A DNA stretch of 64,000 bases, taken from assembly GCA_003279655.1 (NCBI GenBank), contig QCHI01000005.1:1-64000 (forward strand), written 5' to 3'. This document shows positions 28,154 through 38,222 of this stretch, piece by piece (position 1 is the stretch's first letter; each line of letters opens with the position of its first letter). The notes beneath the pieces are model-generated. The model searched no databases, was not told the origin of the DNA, and saw nothing but the letters and a program-made list of their open reading frames with translations. The stretch is from Prochlorococcus sp. AG-402-A21 (GTDB lineage: Bacteria; Cyanobacteriota; Cyanobacteriia; PCC-6307; Cyanobiaceae). The translations under genes were made by a program, and so were the position numbers.

Positions 28154-28756
28154 TTGGATACAAACAAAAGACCAATTTTTCTTGTTCATGGTTTGTGGAA
28201 CGATCCTAAATTATTTGAAAAATTAATTAAAAAAATAAAAGAAGATGATTATGAATTGTACAGACCACATTTGCCACACAAATATGGGAAAATATCTCTT
28301 AGACGTCTAGCTCGAGATCTTGATTCTAAGATTGAGGAATTAGTGGGTCCTGAAATCGAAATTGATTTAGTTGGTTTCTCAATGGGTGGATTAATTAGTA
28401 GGTTGTGGTTGCAAAATCATGATGGTTTTTTAAGAACTAAACGTTTTTTTAGTATTGGTACGCCTCATTTTGGTACTTACACAGCTCAAATGATCCCAAC
28501 ATTTTTGATGCCAGGTATTGCAGAGATGAAAAGAGGAAGTAGTCTATTATCTCAATTAAACAATGACTTGACGTCCTTAGATAAGGTTGAATGTACTAGT
28601 TTTTATACAAAATGGGATTTGATGTCATTTCCGGGTTGGCAAGCAAAACTTTCTATTGGTGATTCTTATCACTTACCTGTTATGACACATAAAGAATTGA
28701 TAACAAATTCTAGTTCACTAGATATTTTAGTCAAAAAGATTTTTTATAACAGTTAA
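28154..28756 (+). CDS. Lipase-like alpha/beta hydrolase
   Basis: Predicted serine esterase or lipase of 200 residues, beginning at a TTG immediately after the folB stop. The oxyanion-hole strand FLVHGLW and the nucleophile elbow GFSMGGL (Ser76) match the triacylglycerol-lipase/PGAP1-like group, and SIGTPHFGTY is the typical next motif. The probable acid and His are Asp from YTKWDLM and His in SYHLPVMTH. No signal peptide is visible, so it is likely cytoplasmic or membrane-associated. The substrate is unknown. Its last four bases overlap the convergent prlC gene. Confidence 0.82.
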   Translation: MDTNKRPIFLVHGLWNDPKLFEKLIKKIKEDDYELYRPHLPHKYGKISLRRLARDLDSKIEELVGPEIEIDLVGFSMGGLISRLWLQNHDGFLRTKRFFSIGTPHFGTYTAQMIPTFLMPGIAEMKRGSSLLSQLNNDLTSLDKVECTSFYTKWDLMSFPGWQAKLSIGDSYHLPVMTHKELITNSSSLDILVKKIFYNS

Positions 28757-30864
28757 TTAAGACCACTATGTCTTATTAGAGCTTCAGTAGAGGGAAGTCT
28801 TCCTCTGAATTGTTTGAAAACCTTATTGGGTGAACGACTACCACCAAGACTAAGAATTGAATTACGATATTTTTTACCAATCTTTCGGACTTCATCCTTA
28901 TTGGCAAGGCCTGCCTCTTCAAATGCGGCAAAGGCATCAGAGCTGAGTACCTCAGCCCATTTATAAGAGTAGTATCCAGCAGCATAGCCACCAGCAAAAA
29001 TATGACTGAAGGCACATAGGAATTGATCTTCTGGAATAGGATCCATCACTGTTGTGTTTTTTGCGATTTCTCGTCGTAACTCATCTGGGGAAATTTCTAA
29101 ATCTTCATTCCATTGACTATGGAGCTTTAGATCAGTAAGAGCAAAATGTATTTGCCTTAATGTCGCAAGCCCAGAATTAAATGTTCTGCTTAGTCTCAAT
29201 TTATTGATTTCCGATTTTGGCAATGCTTCTTTCGTCTTCCAATGTATTGCTATTTCAGAAATTGTTTGATCCTCTAAACACCAATTTTCCATAAATTGAC
29301 TTGCCAATTCGACCGCATCCCATTCAACGTTATTAATACCGGCTGCTTGAGGGTAATTTACAGTTGTCAGCATATGTTGTAGCCCATGACCAAATTCATG
29401 GAAGAGAGTTTCGACTTCTTCGAAACTCATCAGACTCGGTTTTTCCGCAATAGGAGGCGTTTGATTGCAGACTAAATAGGCTACTGGGAGAACAATATCA
29501 TCCTTTGTTTTTTGATTTCGGCACAGACATTCATCCATCCATGCACCACCTCTTTTTGTTGCAGGACGACTAAAGGGATCTAGATAGAAAGAAGCAATTT
29601 TTTGGCCATCTAAATTTTTAACATTGAAGAAACGGACATCTTCATGCCATAAAGGAGCTGAATCACTTGCTTCTTCAATATCAATTTCAAAAAGTCTTTT
29701 GCACAAGTTGAATAGACCATTAAGAACTTGATCTAAAGGAAACCATGGCCTGAGTTTCTCTTGGTCAAGATCATATTTCTCTTTGCGTAGAACTTCAGCC
29801 CAAAAACTTACATCCCATGGAGATAGCTCGAAATCTTCGTTTTCTCCATTTCTTTTGGCACACTCACGAAGATGTATTAGTTCTTTTTCAGCATGAGGCA
29901 TTGCAGCCAATCGTAATTCTTCGAGTAACATCTCAACAGCATTTTCACTATCCGCCATCTTTGTGGCCAAACTAATTTCACACCAGTTTTTATACCCCAA
30001 TAGTTTTGCCTGTTTGTTTCTGAGATCTAAAATTTCTTCAATTATTTTTTTGTTACTAATCTTTCCATCGCTAGCTCTACTAACAAAGGCTCTATAAACT
30101 TTCTCTCTGAGACGTCTATCTTTTGCATAAGTTTGAAAAGGAATGTACCTAGGCATGTCTAAGCCAACTCTCCATGGACCATTTGATGCTGATGGATCAT
30201 TGCCTTCTTCATCTTTGTCACCAGACTCCTTTGCCGCTAGAGCCAATGTTTCAAGTGCTCTTTCTGGAAGACCCTCGACTTCTGACTTGGTTTTTAATAA
30301 AAGACTCCAATTCTTAGTCGCATCTAATACATTGTTACTAAAAGTAGTTGATAATTCAGCTAATCGCTCACTGCGAGAATTAAATAGTGCTTTTTCATTG
30401 GCTTCTAGACCAATTCCTTTGTTTTTCATCGTTATTAGCTCTGTCTCAATTATTCTGATTTGTGTTTCATCCTTTATGTTTCCATGCTCTTTTAAGTTTG
30501 AGAGCGCCTTAAAAATGACTTCGTTTTGAGCAAGCTGATTACTAAATCTAACAATTGTAGGCTGCTGATTTGAATGAACCTCACGTAGTTCAGTGGAATT
30601 GCATACAGCATTTAGATGACTTACAACTCCCCAGCTCCACCTAAGCTTTTCACCTATATCATAAAGCTGAGGCATTACATCTTCCCAACTCAGAGAGCTT
30701 TTGTTTGGTAATTTTTTCCCGAGTTGTTCCTCTAGATTATTTAATTCTTCATTTAGTTCTTTTATCAGTTTGGGTATATTTTCAGTAATCTCGCTAGGGG
30801 TGATTTTATTGTAATCAGGAAGACCTTCGCCTTTTAATAGTGCTGTTGGCTTAATTGAAGTCAT
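28753..30864 (-). CDS. prlC: M3-family zinc metallopeptidase (oligopeptidase A)
   Basis: Cytoplasmic zinc oligopeptidase degrading short peptides, including signal-peptide remnants. The chain has 703 residues, typical of the family. The zinc motif HEFGHG (HExxH) is near residue 488, preceded by FEEVETLF and followed by the third ligand Glu in NNVEWDAVELASQF. GGYAAGYYSYKWAEVLS is the C-terminal signature that includes the substrate-contacting tyrosines. It is the last gene of a seven-gene minus-strand run, 16 bases after ndhD. Confidence 0.94.
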   Translation of the reverse strand: MTSIKPTALLKGEGLPDYNKITPSEITENIPKLIKELNEELNNLEEQLGKKLPNKSSLSWEDVMPQLYDIGEKLRWSWGVVSHLNAVCNSTELREVHSNQQPTIVRFSNQLAQNEVIFKALSNLKEHGNIKDETQIRIIETELITMKNKGIGLEANEKALFNSRSERLAELSTTFSNNVLDATKNWSLLLKTKSEVEGLPERALETLALAAKESGDKDEEGNDPSASNGPWRVGLDMPRYIPFQTYAKDRRLREKVYRAFVSRASDGKISNKKIIEEILDLRNKQAKLLGYKNWCEISLATKMADSENAVEMLLEELRLAAMPHAEKELIHLRECAKRNGENEDFELSPWDVSFWAEVLRKEKYDLDQEKLRPWFPLDQVLNGLFNLCKRLFEIDIEEASDSAPLWHEDVRFFNVKNLDGQKIASFYLDPFSRPATKRGGAWMDECLCRNQKTKDDIVLPVAYLVCNQTPPIAEKPSLMSFEEVETLFHEFGHGLQHMLTTVNYPQAAGINNVEWDAVELASQFMENWCLEDQTISEIAIHWKTKEALPKSEINKLRLSRTFNSGLATLRQIHFALTDLKLHSQWNEDLEISPDELRREIAKNTTVMDPIPEDQFLCAFSHIFAGGYAAGYYSYKWAEVLSSDAFAAFEEAGLANKDEVRKIGKKYRNSILSLGGSRSPNKVFKQFRGRLPSTEALIRHSGLN

Positions 30865-30880
30865 TTATTAGGTTTAAAAA

Positions 30881-32455
30881 CTAACTGATTGATACAAGGT
30901 TATTGGTAATTAATGATTGTGCGAGAGCATTTGTTGATACCTCATATAAATCAATAGCTATCCTTGGCCAAAAACCTATTACTAATGTAGGAACTAAGAG
31001 GCTTAAACCTATAGAAAGCTCTCTCGCATCCATTTCTTTTACTATCGATAAAGCAGGTATCCTAGGGCCAAAGAATACTCTTCTACACATTGAAAGAAGG
31101 TAGATAGGCGTTAAAACTAGTCCAATAGCTGCTAAAAGGATTGTTATTGCTCTAAATAACGAAGTGAATCCTTCTTGACTAGTTATGCCGAGAAAAACTG
31201 TGATTTCACTTATAAACCCACTCATCCCTGGCAAGGCAAGTGATGCTAAAGAACTGGTCAAGAAGAATGCAAAAGTAATTGGCAAAGCCTTTGCCAGACC
31301 GCCCATATTCGGGATTGAAAGTGTATTGGTTCTTTCATAAAAGCTTCCAGTCACAAAAAACATTGCTGCAGCAATCAGCCCATGGCTAATCATTTGGAGC
31401 ATCGCTCCACTGATTCCAAGTGCATTAACTGCACCAATCCCAACAAGAACAAAACCCATATGACTTACAGAACTGCAGGCTATGCGCCTTTTTACATTAT
31501 CTTGAGCAAAAGCATTTAGAGCGCCATAAATAATATTTACTATCCCAATAATGATTAAAGCTGGGGCGAGTATTAAATGAGTATCCGGTAAAATTTGGAC
31601 GTTAAATCTTATGAGAGCGTAACCTCCCATTTTTAATAAAACACCAGCTAATAACATTGAAACCGGTGCATTTGCCTCCCCATGAGCATCAGGTAGCCAG
31701 GTATGTAGTGGAAAGATAGGAAGCTTGACTCCAAAACCAATTAAAAAACCTAAATAACAAAATACCCCAAAATTTCCAGTAAAAGATTTGGCTGCGATTT
31801 CACTTAAATTAAAGGTAAATTGATCTCCAGAAAGAGCTAAAGCAAGCCCACTAATTAATATTAATAGGGAAGCTAGAGCTGTATAAAGGATGAATTTTGT
31901 TGCTGCATATAGTTTTCTTTTTCCTCCCCAAATAGCAATCAATAGATAGACAGGAACAAGTTCAAGCTCCCAAGCTAAAAAGAATAGTAAGAAATCTTGT
32001 GAAAGGAAAACTAAAGCTTGGGCTGAAGCTTGAATCAGTAATAAAGCAAAGTAAAGCCTTGTTTTTTGTTTTACTTTCCAACTTGCAGCTGCGGACAAAA
32101 AAGTTATTAGCCCGCTTAGAACTACTAGCGGTGCAGAGATACCATCTACACCTAATGACCATTCGAGTCCTATGGAAGGAAGCCACTTAAGTCTTTCAAC
32201 TAACTGCAGACTTTCGCTACTTGGATCAAACAAATTGGCAAAAGCCAATACAATTATTAGAAAATCGGCTAATAAAATAACTAGGGCTATATTTCTTGGC
32301 AGATTAGAGTTTTTACTTTCTTCCGTTGGGAGGAAAGGCATTATTAATGCTCCAACTATGGGTAGGAGCACAATTAGTGAAAGCCATGGAAATACTGTCT
32401 GAGAATCGATACTCATAGGCAGATTGGCATCCATAATTTGGGGCAAGTCAGCCAT
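30881..32455 (-). CDS. ndhD: NAD(P)H-quinone oxidoreductase subunit 4 (NdhD)
   Basis: Antiporter-like proton-pumping subunit of NDH-1 in the thylakoid/plasma membrane; cyanobacteria use NdhD variants for respiration/cyclic flow or CO2 uptake. The chain has 524 residues with about 14 membrane helices. Key features are [19 protein letters not shown] with the conserved Glu, [22 protein letters not shown] (here cited by its [15 protein letters not shown] core) with Lys, and [14 protein letters not shown]. The start is taken at the first ATG, though Met at residue 14 would also fit. It lies within the thrB-ndhD-prlC run. Which NdhD paralogue it is cannot be decided here. Confidence 0.93.
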   Translation of the reverse strand: MADLPQIMDANLPMSIDSQTVFPWLSLIVLLPIVGALIMPFLPTEESKNSNLPRNIALVILLADFLIIVLAFANLFDPSSESLQLVERLKWLPSIGLEWSLGVDGISAPLVVLSGLITFLSAAASWKVKQKTRLYFALLLIQASAQALVFLSQDFLLFFLAWELELVPVYLLIAIWGGKRKLYAATKFILYTALASLLILISGLALALSGDQFTFNLSEIAAKSFTGNFGVFCYLGFLIGFGVKLPIFPLHTWLPDAHGEANAPVSMLLAGVLLKMGGYALIRFNVQILPDTHLILAPALIIIGIVNIIYGALNAFAQDNVKRRIACSSVSHMGFVLVGIGAVNALGISGAMLQMISHGLIAAAMFFVTGSFYERTNTLSIPNMGGLAKALPITFAFFLTSSLASLALPGMSGFISEITVFLGITSQEGFTSLFRAITILLAAIGLVLTPIYLLSMCRRVFFGPRIPALSIVKEMDARELSIGLSLLVPTLVIGFWPRIAIDLYEVSTNALAQSLITNNLVSIS

Positions 32456-32491
32456 AAAGCTATCAGTTTTTGTTCGTTTTCATGAGTAGAA

Positions 32492-33439
32492 CTACCCAAA
32501 GGTGTTTGAAATACATTCGCTTCCTCTGAGTTGGAGGCTCATTAAAGGAGCACGACTTGCCACACCAGCAGCCTCCCATGCTTTGACCATTGCGACACTG
32601 ACTTCTCGGCCTTTAGTCGCTTTGCACAAGGCAAGAATGCTTGGACCTGCCCCACTAATTGCACATCCTAAAGCTCCGGCAGCCTTTGCTGCTTCTCTTA
32701 CCTCTAACCCACCTTTGATTAATCCCCATCTGTAGGGTTCATGAAGCTTGTCGTGCATACCATCTGCGATTAGATCCTCATTCCCTGTTCTTAGTCCTTG
32801 AAGTAGAAGAGTAAGCGCACCTAAATTGATTACTGCATCATTAACGGGGATATTTTCAGGCATTACACGTCTTGCTTCGCTTGTACTAAGGCGAATAGAT
32901 GGAATTGCTACTACTGCTTTTATTGATTGATCCCAATCACAACGAACTACACGCCATCTGTCATTTGCTGTTTTAGCTGTTACGCAAAGACCTCCTATCA
33001 GTGATGGAACAACATTATCTGGATGTCCCTCAATATCAATTGCCAGCTCCAATAATTTTTCCTTAGGCAAAGGATATCCAGCCAGTGCATTTGCTCCAAC
33101 TAATCCTGCCACGATAGCCGTGGCGCTGCTTCCAAGCCCCCTCGCAGGAGGTACTGCTAATTTTACTCTTGCTTCAAGAGCAACGGGCTCTACACCTGCG
33201 GTTCTCCAAACTCTTTGCGCGGCTCGATAAAAAAGGTTCTCAGGGCCGCCTCTTAAATGATTGCCTTCAGTACTTTCCATTATCAATTCAAACCTTTCTG
33301 CATTTCCCTCAATTCTTTTTATGGTGAATTGATTGGAAAGATCTAATGCTGCCCCAAGGCAATCAAACCCTGGACCAATATTGGCTGTAGTAGAAGGAAC
33401 TTCTACTACGACAGTTTGTCCTATTTTTGGCGGCCCCAT
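32492..33439 (-). CDS. thrB: Homoserine kinase
   Basis: Phosphorylates homoserine for threonine synthesis. GHMP-kinase fold, 315 residues, ATG start. VPSTTANIGPGFDCLGAAL is the N-terminal substrate motif, and PPARGLGSSATAIVAGL is the glycine-rich phosphate-binding loop. The C-terminal motif 3 is AISGAGPSILALC. Length is normal. It is 11 bases from glk upstream and 36 bases from ndhD downstream in a minus-strand run. No thrC or hom is adjacent. Confidence 0.96.
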   Translation of the reverse strand: MGPPKIGQTVVVEVPSTTANIGPGFDCLGAALDLSNQFTIKRIEGNAERFELIMESTEGNHLRGGPENLFYRAAQRVWRTAGVEPVALEARVKLAVPPARGLGSSATAIVAGLVGANALAGYPLPKEKLLELAIDIEGHPDNVVPSLIGGLCVTAKTANDRWRVVRCDWDQSIKAVVAIPSIRLSTSEARRVMPENIPVNDAVINLGALTLLLQGLRTGNEDLIADGMHDKLHEPYRWGLIKGGLEVREAAKAAGALGCAISGAGPSILALCKATKGREVSVAMVKAWEAAGVASRAPLMSLQLRGSECISNTFG

Positions 33440-33450
33440 GTTTTTATCCT

Positions 33451-34494
33451 TTAGCTAAGTCTCCCATTTGATTCGGCACTTAAGCGCGCTCTGCAAGCTG
33501 AACTGAATAAAGTCGCTTCTGGATCTTTAAGAACAATCAATGGGATTCCCTTTAAATAAGATTGAAAGCGACCCTTATTACTAAATGCATTAAGGAAGTT
33601 AGAAGAGTTTATTCCATCAAGGTTTTTTGCTGCCGTTCCACCTGAAATCCATAACCCTGAAGAGCAAAGTTCTTGTAAAGCAAGGTCTCCAGCGGCAGAT
33701 CCATAAGCATTTAACCAAAGTTTCAAAGCTTCAGACATTAATTTGTCTCCGCTATTTGCTTTTTCCCAAACAAGTGCTGGTAAATCTGTGAAAGCTGATT
33801 TGTCACTATCCATTTTTTTTAAAGTTTTCTGAAGTGGATGGTTTTCATTTATTGGATCATCCAATTTCCATCTGGCAATCATTCCAAGGCCAGTCCCACT
33901 AACTATTCTTTCAATCGATACTCTTTGAATATTTAACTTATTTTTTAGCCATTTGACTAAGTCCCATTCGTTCTTTGTTCTTGGGGAAAATTCCCTATGA
34001 CCCCCTTCACTTGGAAATAAAAAAATGCTTTTAGGTGTAATTAATCCTCTGGACATCCCTAAGCCAGTACCGGCTCCGATAATGGCAACTAATTTTTGAT
34101 TAGTTTTGTACTCAGAATTTAATGTTCCTTGGATTACTTCATATTGAGATTTTTTGAAAAATGGTATTCCATATATTAAAACTGAGAAATCATTTATTAA
34201 TTCAATATTATTTATTTCTGAAAGCTTAGATAATTCTTCTGTTTCGATAACCCATCCTAGATTTGTAATCTTAACTTTCTTTCCTCTTATTGGGCCTGCT
34301 ACTCCAATACAAGCATATTCAGGGAGTGATATATGGTCTGGTAAATGTCTAATAAAATCTTCAAATATTGAGTAAAAAGATTTCCATTCTGAAGAAATAT
34401 AGTACTTTTCAAATAATTTTTTTGGAAAGCTTTCGTTTGAATAAATTGCTAGTATTGTTTTAGTACCTCCAAGGTCTCCAGCAAGTAAATTCAT
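33451..34494 (-). CDS. glk: Glucokinase
   Basis: Phosphorylates glucose to glucose 6-phosphate with ATP. The protein has 347 residues of the bacterial Glk type. The phosphate-binding loop is LAGDLGGTKTILAIY, VGVAGP-like ACIGVAGPIRG and NDFSVLIYG (catalytic Asp) follow, and GAGTGLGMSR and FPSEGGHREFSP bind sugar. SSGLWISGGTAAKN forms the adenosine site. The ROK zinc motif is absent, so it is the Glk rather than the ROK group. It is in tandem with thrS (23 bases upstream) and thrB (11 bases downstream). Confidence 0.92.
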   Translation of the reverse strand: MNLLAGDLGGTKTILAIYSNESFPKKLFEKYYISSEWKSFYSIFEDFIRHLPDHISLPEYACIGVAGPIRGKKVKITNLGWVIETEELSKLSEINNIELINDFSVLIYGIPFFKKSQYEVIQGTLNSEYKTNQKLVAIIGAGTGLGMSRGLITPKSIFLFPSEGGHREFSPRTKNEWDLVKWLKNKLNIQRVSIERIVSGTGLGMIARWKLDDPINENHPLQKTLKKMDSDKSAFTDLPALVWEKANSGDKLMSEALKLWLNAYGSAAGDLALQELCSSGLWISGGTAAKNLDGINSSNFLNAFSNKGRFQSYLKGIPLIVLKDPEATLFSSACRARLSAESNGRLS

Positions 34495-34517
34495 TCTTAA
34501 TGAAATTGTTTTAATTA

Positions 34518-36440
34518 TTATTTACTCTCCACTAAACTCTTTTTGCTGATTGATTCATCCATTATAAGTTTAAACTTATCCAAAGTCATTTTACCAAGAT
34601 CTTTTCCCTCACGCGTTCTTACTGAGATTTCATTATTTTCTTCTTCTTTATCTCCAATAATTATCAAGAATGGTATTCTTTGCATGGTGTGCTCTCTTAT
34701 TTTAAAGCCCACTTTTTCGTTCCTTGTATCAACAGAAGCTCTAAAACCATAATTTATTAATTTAGATTTAGTATCCAAGCATGCATCATTATTTCTGTCA
34801 GTTATCCCCATTACTACGATTTGAAGTGGGCATAACCATATTGGCAAGTTCCCAGAATAGTTCTCAATTAAAATACCAATAAATCTCTCGAATGAACCTA
34901 GGATTGCTCGGTGCAACATGACAGGTGGTTGTTTCTTCCCATCAACATCTATGTAGCTTGAATTTAGCCTTTCAGGCATTGAGAAATCTACTTGTATTGT
35001 TCCGCATTGCCAGACTCTGTTAAGACAATCTTTGAGGGAGAATTCAATTTTTGGGCCATAAAAAGCACCTTCTCCAGGGAGTAAAGACCAATCTAATCCT
35101 TTTGAATCAAGAGCATCCGAAAGAGCCTTTTCTGATTTATCCCATACCTCGTCGCTTCCAACTCTTTTTTCTGGTCTTGTCGAGAGTTTAATAAGAATTG
35201 AATTAAAACCAAAGGCTTTATAGACTTCAAAAACAAGATCAATAAAGCTTTGAACTTCTTCTTGTATTTGTTCATTAGTGCAGAAAATATGTCCATCATC
35301 TTGTACAAAGTTTCTTACTCTCATTAATCCATGTAGAGCTCCAGATGGTTCATTTCTATGACAAGATCCAAACTCTGAAAGTCTTATGGGAAGATCACGA
35401 TAGCTTTTTAAACCTTGATTAAATACTTGTACATGACATGGACAATTCATTGGTTTTATAGCATATTCTTTATTCTCAGATGTAGTAGTAAACATGTCCT
35501 CCTTAAACTTATCCCAATGTCCAGACTTTTCCCATAAACTTCTACAAACTATCTGCGGTGATTTTAATTCTTGATAATCATATTTTGAAATTGTTTCTCG
35601 AATAAAATCTTGTAAAACTCTATAAATAGTCCAACCGTTTGGATGCCAGAAAATCATTCCTGGTGCTTCTTCTTGAAAGTGGAAAAGTGAAAGTTTTTTA
35701 CCTAACTTTCTATGATCTCTTTTTTCTGCTTCTTCAATTCTATTAATATATTCTTTTAATTCTTTAGAATTCTTCCAAGCTGTTCCATATATTCTTTGAA
35801 GCATTTCATTGTTAGAATCTCCTCGCCAATAGGCACCAGAAACTTTCATTAATTTAAAAGCTCTTAGATGTCGTGTGTTGGGCACATGAGGACCTCTGCA
35901 CATATCAATATATTCTTCATGTTTATATAGTTTTATAATTTCATCTTTAGGTATATTTTTAATTATATCTAGCTTGAATGTTTCACCTCTATCTGAGAAA
36001 ACTTGTGTTGCTTTTTCCGGAGAAACTACTTCTACATCTACATCATAATCTTTATTTATAAGTTCTTTTATTCTTTTTTCAATCTTCTCTAAGTCTACTG
36101 GAGTAAATGTATCTTTGTATGAAATATCATAATAAAAACCATCCTCAATTACAGGACCAATCGCCATTTTTGCATCTGGATATAATTGCTTCACTGCGTG
36201 ACCAAGAAGGTGAGCAAATGAATGTCTGATAATTTCTAAACCTTCATTATCCTTTGATGTGATTATTTGTATTTCGGCATCATTCGTGATTGGAATACAT
36301 GTATCCAAAAGATTACCGTTTACCCTTCCTGCTAGTGCTGCTTTTGCTAAACCAGGACCAATATCTGTGGCTATTTTTTCAATGGTTACTGATGATTCAT
36401 AGTTCTTTTCACTACCATCAGGTAAAGTAATTATTGGCAT
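34518..36440 (-). CDS. thrS: Threonine--tRNA ligase
   Basis: Charges tRNA-Thr. The 640-residue class II synthetase has an N-terminal TGS domain (residues 1-60), the editing domain with the HxxxH motif [15 protein letters not shown] and CRGPHVPNT, and the catalytic core with zinc-binding Cys in [10 protein letters not shown]. Motif 2 is [18 protein letters not shown], and motif 3 with class II arginine is in [13 protein letters not shown]. The C-terminal anticodon domain starts at PLQIVVMGI. Full editing machinery is present. It lies six bases after trpS and 23 before glk. Confidence 0.97.
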   Translation of the reverse strand: MPIITLPDGSEKNYESSVTIEKIATDIGPGLAKAALAGRVNGNLLDTCIPITNDAEIQIITSKDNEGLEIIRHSFAHLLGHAVKQLYPDAKMAIGPVIEDGFYYDISYKDTFTPVDLEKIEKRIKELINKDYDVDVEVVSPEKATQVFSDRGETFKLDIIKNIPKDEIIKLYKHEEYIDMCRGPHVPNTRHLRAFKLMKVSGAYWRGDSNNEMLQRIYGTAWKNSKELKEYINRIEEAEKRDHRKLGKKLSLFHFQEEAPGMIFWHPNGWTIYRVLQDFIRETISKYDYQELKSPQIVCRSLWEKSGHWDKFKEDMFTTTSENKEYAIKPMNCPCHVQVFNQGLKSYRDLPIRLSEFGSCHRNEPSGALHGLMRVRNFVQDDGHIFCTNEQIQEEVQSFIDLVFEVYKAFGFNSILIKLSTRPEKRVGSDEVWDKSEKALSDALDSKGLDWSLLPGEGAFYGPKIEFSLKDCLNRVWQCGTIQVDFSMPERLNSSYIDVDGKKQPPVMLHRAILGSFERFIGILIENYSGNLPIWLCPLQIVVMGITDRNNDACLDTKSKLINYGFRASVDTRNEKVGFKIREHTMQRIPFLIIIGDKEEENNEISVRTREGKDLGKMTLDKFKLIMDESISKKSLVESK

Positions 36441-36446
36441 AATCGT

Positions 36447-37460
36447 CTATAGAGTTGAATAAAATCCAAGAGCATCTTTAACTCTCTTTAATGTTAACTT
36501 AGAAACCTCCTCGGCAGTAAGTTTGCCTTTATTTAGTATTCTTTTTAACTCTTCTGGATCGTTCATTAGTTCTTTATATTTTTCTTGAATAGGGCTTAGA
36601 ACGTTAATCATGGCCTCTGTAAATTCTGGTTTGAATTTACCCCAGCCCATTTCTGCACAATACTGAGCTGCTTTTTCTCTGCCTAGGCCAGAAATTATAG
36701 AATAAATTGTTAAAAGATTATCAGCTTCAGGTCTTGAAGGATTACCGAATTCTAATCCTAATTCCGAGTCGGTTTTTGCACGTTTTATTTTTTTAGTAAT
36801 TACATCTGAACTGTCTAATAAAGTAATCCTACTATTCTCATTTGGGTCGCTTTTACTCATTTTTTTTGTTCCGTCGGTCAGGCTCATGACTTTGGAACAC
36901 TCTTTCAAAATTAAGGGATTTGGAACTTTAAGTATAGGATTCTCTTTTGTCGCGAATTTTGAATTAACTCGTTGAGAAGCAATATCTCTTGCAAGCTCTA
37001 GATGCTGCTTTTGATCTTCACCAACAGGAACCAAGTCAGCGTCATACAGAAGGATATCCGCTGCCATAAGGACTGGATAATCTAATAATCCAATAGATAC
37101 GTTGTCACCTTGTTTAATTGACTTTTCCTTGAACTGAATCATTCTCTCCATCCAGTTTAAAGGAGTTAAGCAATTTAATATCCAGCAAAGTTCGCTATGG
37201 GCGCTTATCTGACTTTGAATGAATATTGAGCATTTATCAGGATTCATCCCACAAGCGACATACAAAGCCGCAGTGGATAATGAATTTTGATAGAGAGATT
37301 TAGGATCATGCGGAGTTGTTATTGCATGAAGATCAACAACGCAAACAAAAGTTTCGTAGTTTTCTTGTAATTCAACCCAATTTCTTATTGCTCCAAGCCA
37401 GTTCCCAATATGAACATCTCCTGTGGGTTGAACACCAGATAAGACTCGCTTCTGATTCAC
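36447..37460 (-). CDS. trpS: Tryptophan--tRNA ligase
   Basis: Charges tRNA-Trp. Class I synthetase of 337 residues starting with GTG at 37460, which directly abuts the stop of the upstream RGG-type gene with no spacer. The HIGH-type motif is GDVHIGNWLGA, and the KMSKS motif is complete (TKKMSKSDPN). LLDYPVLMAADILLYDADLVPVG and EDQKQHLEL are the tryptophan and dimer motifs. Length is the bacterial norm. It forms a pair with thrS downstream. Confidence 0.97.
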   Translation of the reverse strand: MNQKRVLSGVQPTGDVHIGNWLGAIRNWVELQENYETFVCVVDLHAITTPHDPKSLYQNSLSTAALYVACGMNPDKCSIFIQSQISAHSELCWILNCLTPLNWMERMIQFKEKSIKQGDNVSIGLLDYPVLMAADILLYDADLVPVGEDQKQHLELARDIASQRVNSKFATKENPILKVPNPLILKECSKVMSLTDGTKKMSKSDPNENSRITLLDSSDVITKKIKRAKTDSELGLEFGNPSRPEADNLLTIYSIISGLGREKAAQYCAEMGWGKFKPEFTEAMINVLSPIQEKYKELMNDPEELKRILNKGKLTAEEVSKLTLKRVKDALGFYSTL

Positions 37461-37985
37461 TTATCCTTGCTCGCTTGTATTTGTGGAATCATCTTCATTT
37501 GAACTTGCTGCTTTTGCCTGATCATTATCTTTTTCTTGAGAATCTTGAGCAACATCATCTGCCTGATTAGTATCAGCGACCTCTTGTTCTTTAACTGGTT
37601 TTTCTGGTCTAGCAAAAGGGTTGGGCTTTGTGTTGATTGAGTTGTTATTTTCACCGTTATAGTTTCCTCTGTTGCCTCTGCCTCTACGTTGGTCATTGGA
37701 GGGCGCTTGAGACCTATATTCGTTGACTAGATTTTCAAGACTTCCATCTTCAAGCATTTGCGCAAGGGTTCTTACTGCGAAACCTAGAACAGCGACAGTA
37801 GATCGAAGATTAAAGGCTTCTTGTAATGATCTAGCTGCACGCATTTCATTATCACTTAAGCGAATCCGAAAGCCGCCCTCTCTATTGTTCGGACCTCGAC
37901 CACCTCTGAAATTATTACGACCATTTTGTCTTTGGTTTTGGAAATCGCCACCACCTGACTGATTATTGGTGTAAGAGTCACCCAT
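37461..37985 (-). CDS. RGG-rich protein with a ribbon-helix-helix-like core
   Basis: Uncharacterised 174-residue protein. I took the ATG at 37985 (MGDSYTNNQ); another is at 37991. The frame stays open upstream to 38234 without a clear start. The N-terminal ~38 residues are Gly/Asn/Arg-rich with RGG-like elements (NNFRGGRGPNNREGG). Residues 39-79 read as a ribbon-helix-helix: strand FRIRLS, helix DNEMRAARSLQEAF, helix LRSTVAVLGFAVRTLAQML. A second Arg/Gly patch (RRGRGNRGNYNG) and an acidic, Ser/Asp-rich tail follow. It is probably nucleic-acid-binding, RNA or DNA; that is inference. It is the first gene of the trpS-thrS run. Confidence 0.7.
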   Translation of the reverse strand: MGDSYTNNQSGGGDFQNQRQNGRNNFRGGRGPNNREGGFRIRLSDNEMRAARSLQEAFNLRSTVAVLGFAVRTLAQMLEDGSLENLVNEYRSQAPSNDQRRGRGNRGNYNGENNNSINTKPNPFARPEKPVKEQEVADTNQADDVAQDSQEKDNDQAKAASSNEDDSTNTSEQG

Positions 37986-38222
37986 GAACATATTTGCCAA
38001 TAGGGGCAAGTGTGACGCATAGCCGGTACTTTTGCGACATATTTGAATATCTTGATTAGCACTTTCACATCTTAATGATATTGATCCCAGCGGAATGATT
38101 TGATTTCCATAGGCATAAATTTTTCTTCTTAAAAACGTAAAACCTTCTTTCTTTGCGGTTATTAAGGGGAAATTTGCTTTAAAATGAAAGTTAGCTAAGA
38201 AGAAACTGTATTTATTTAAATC

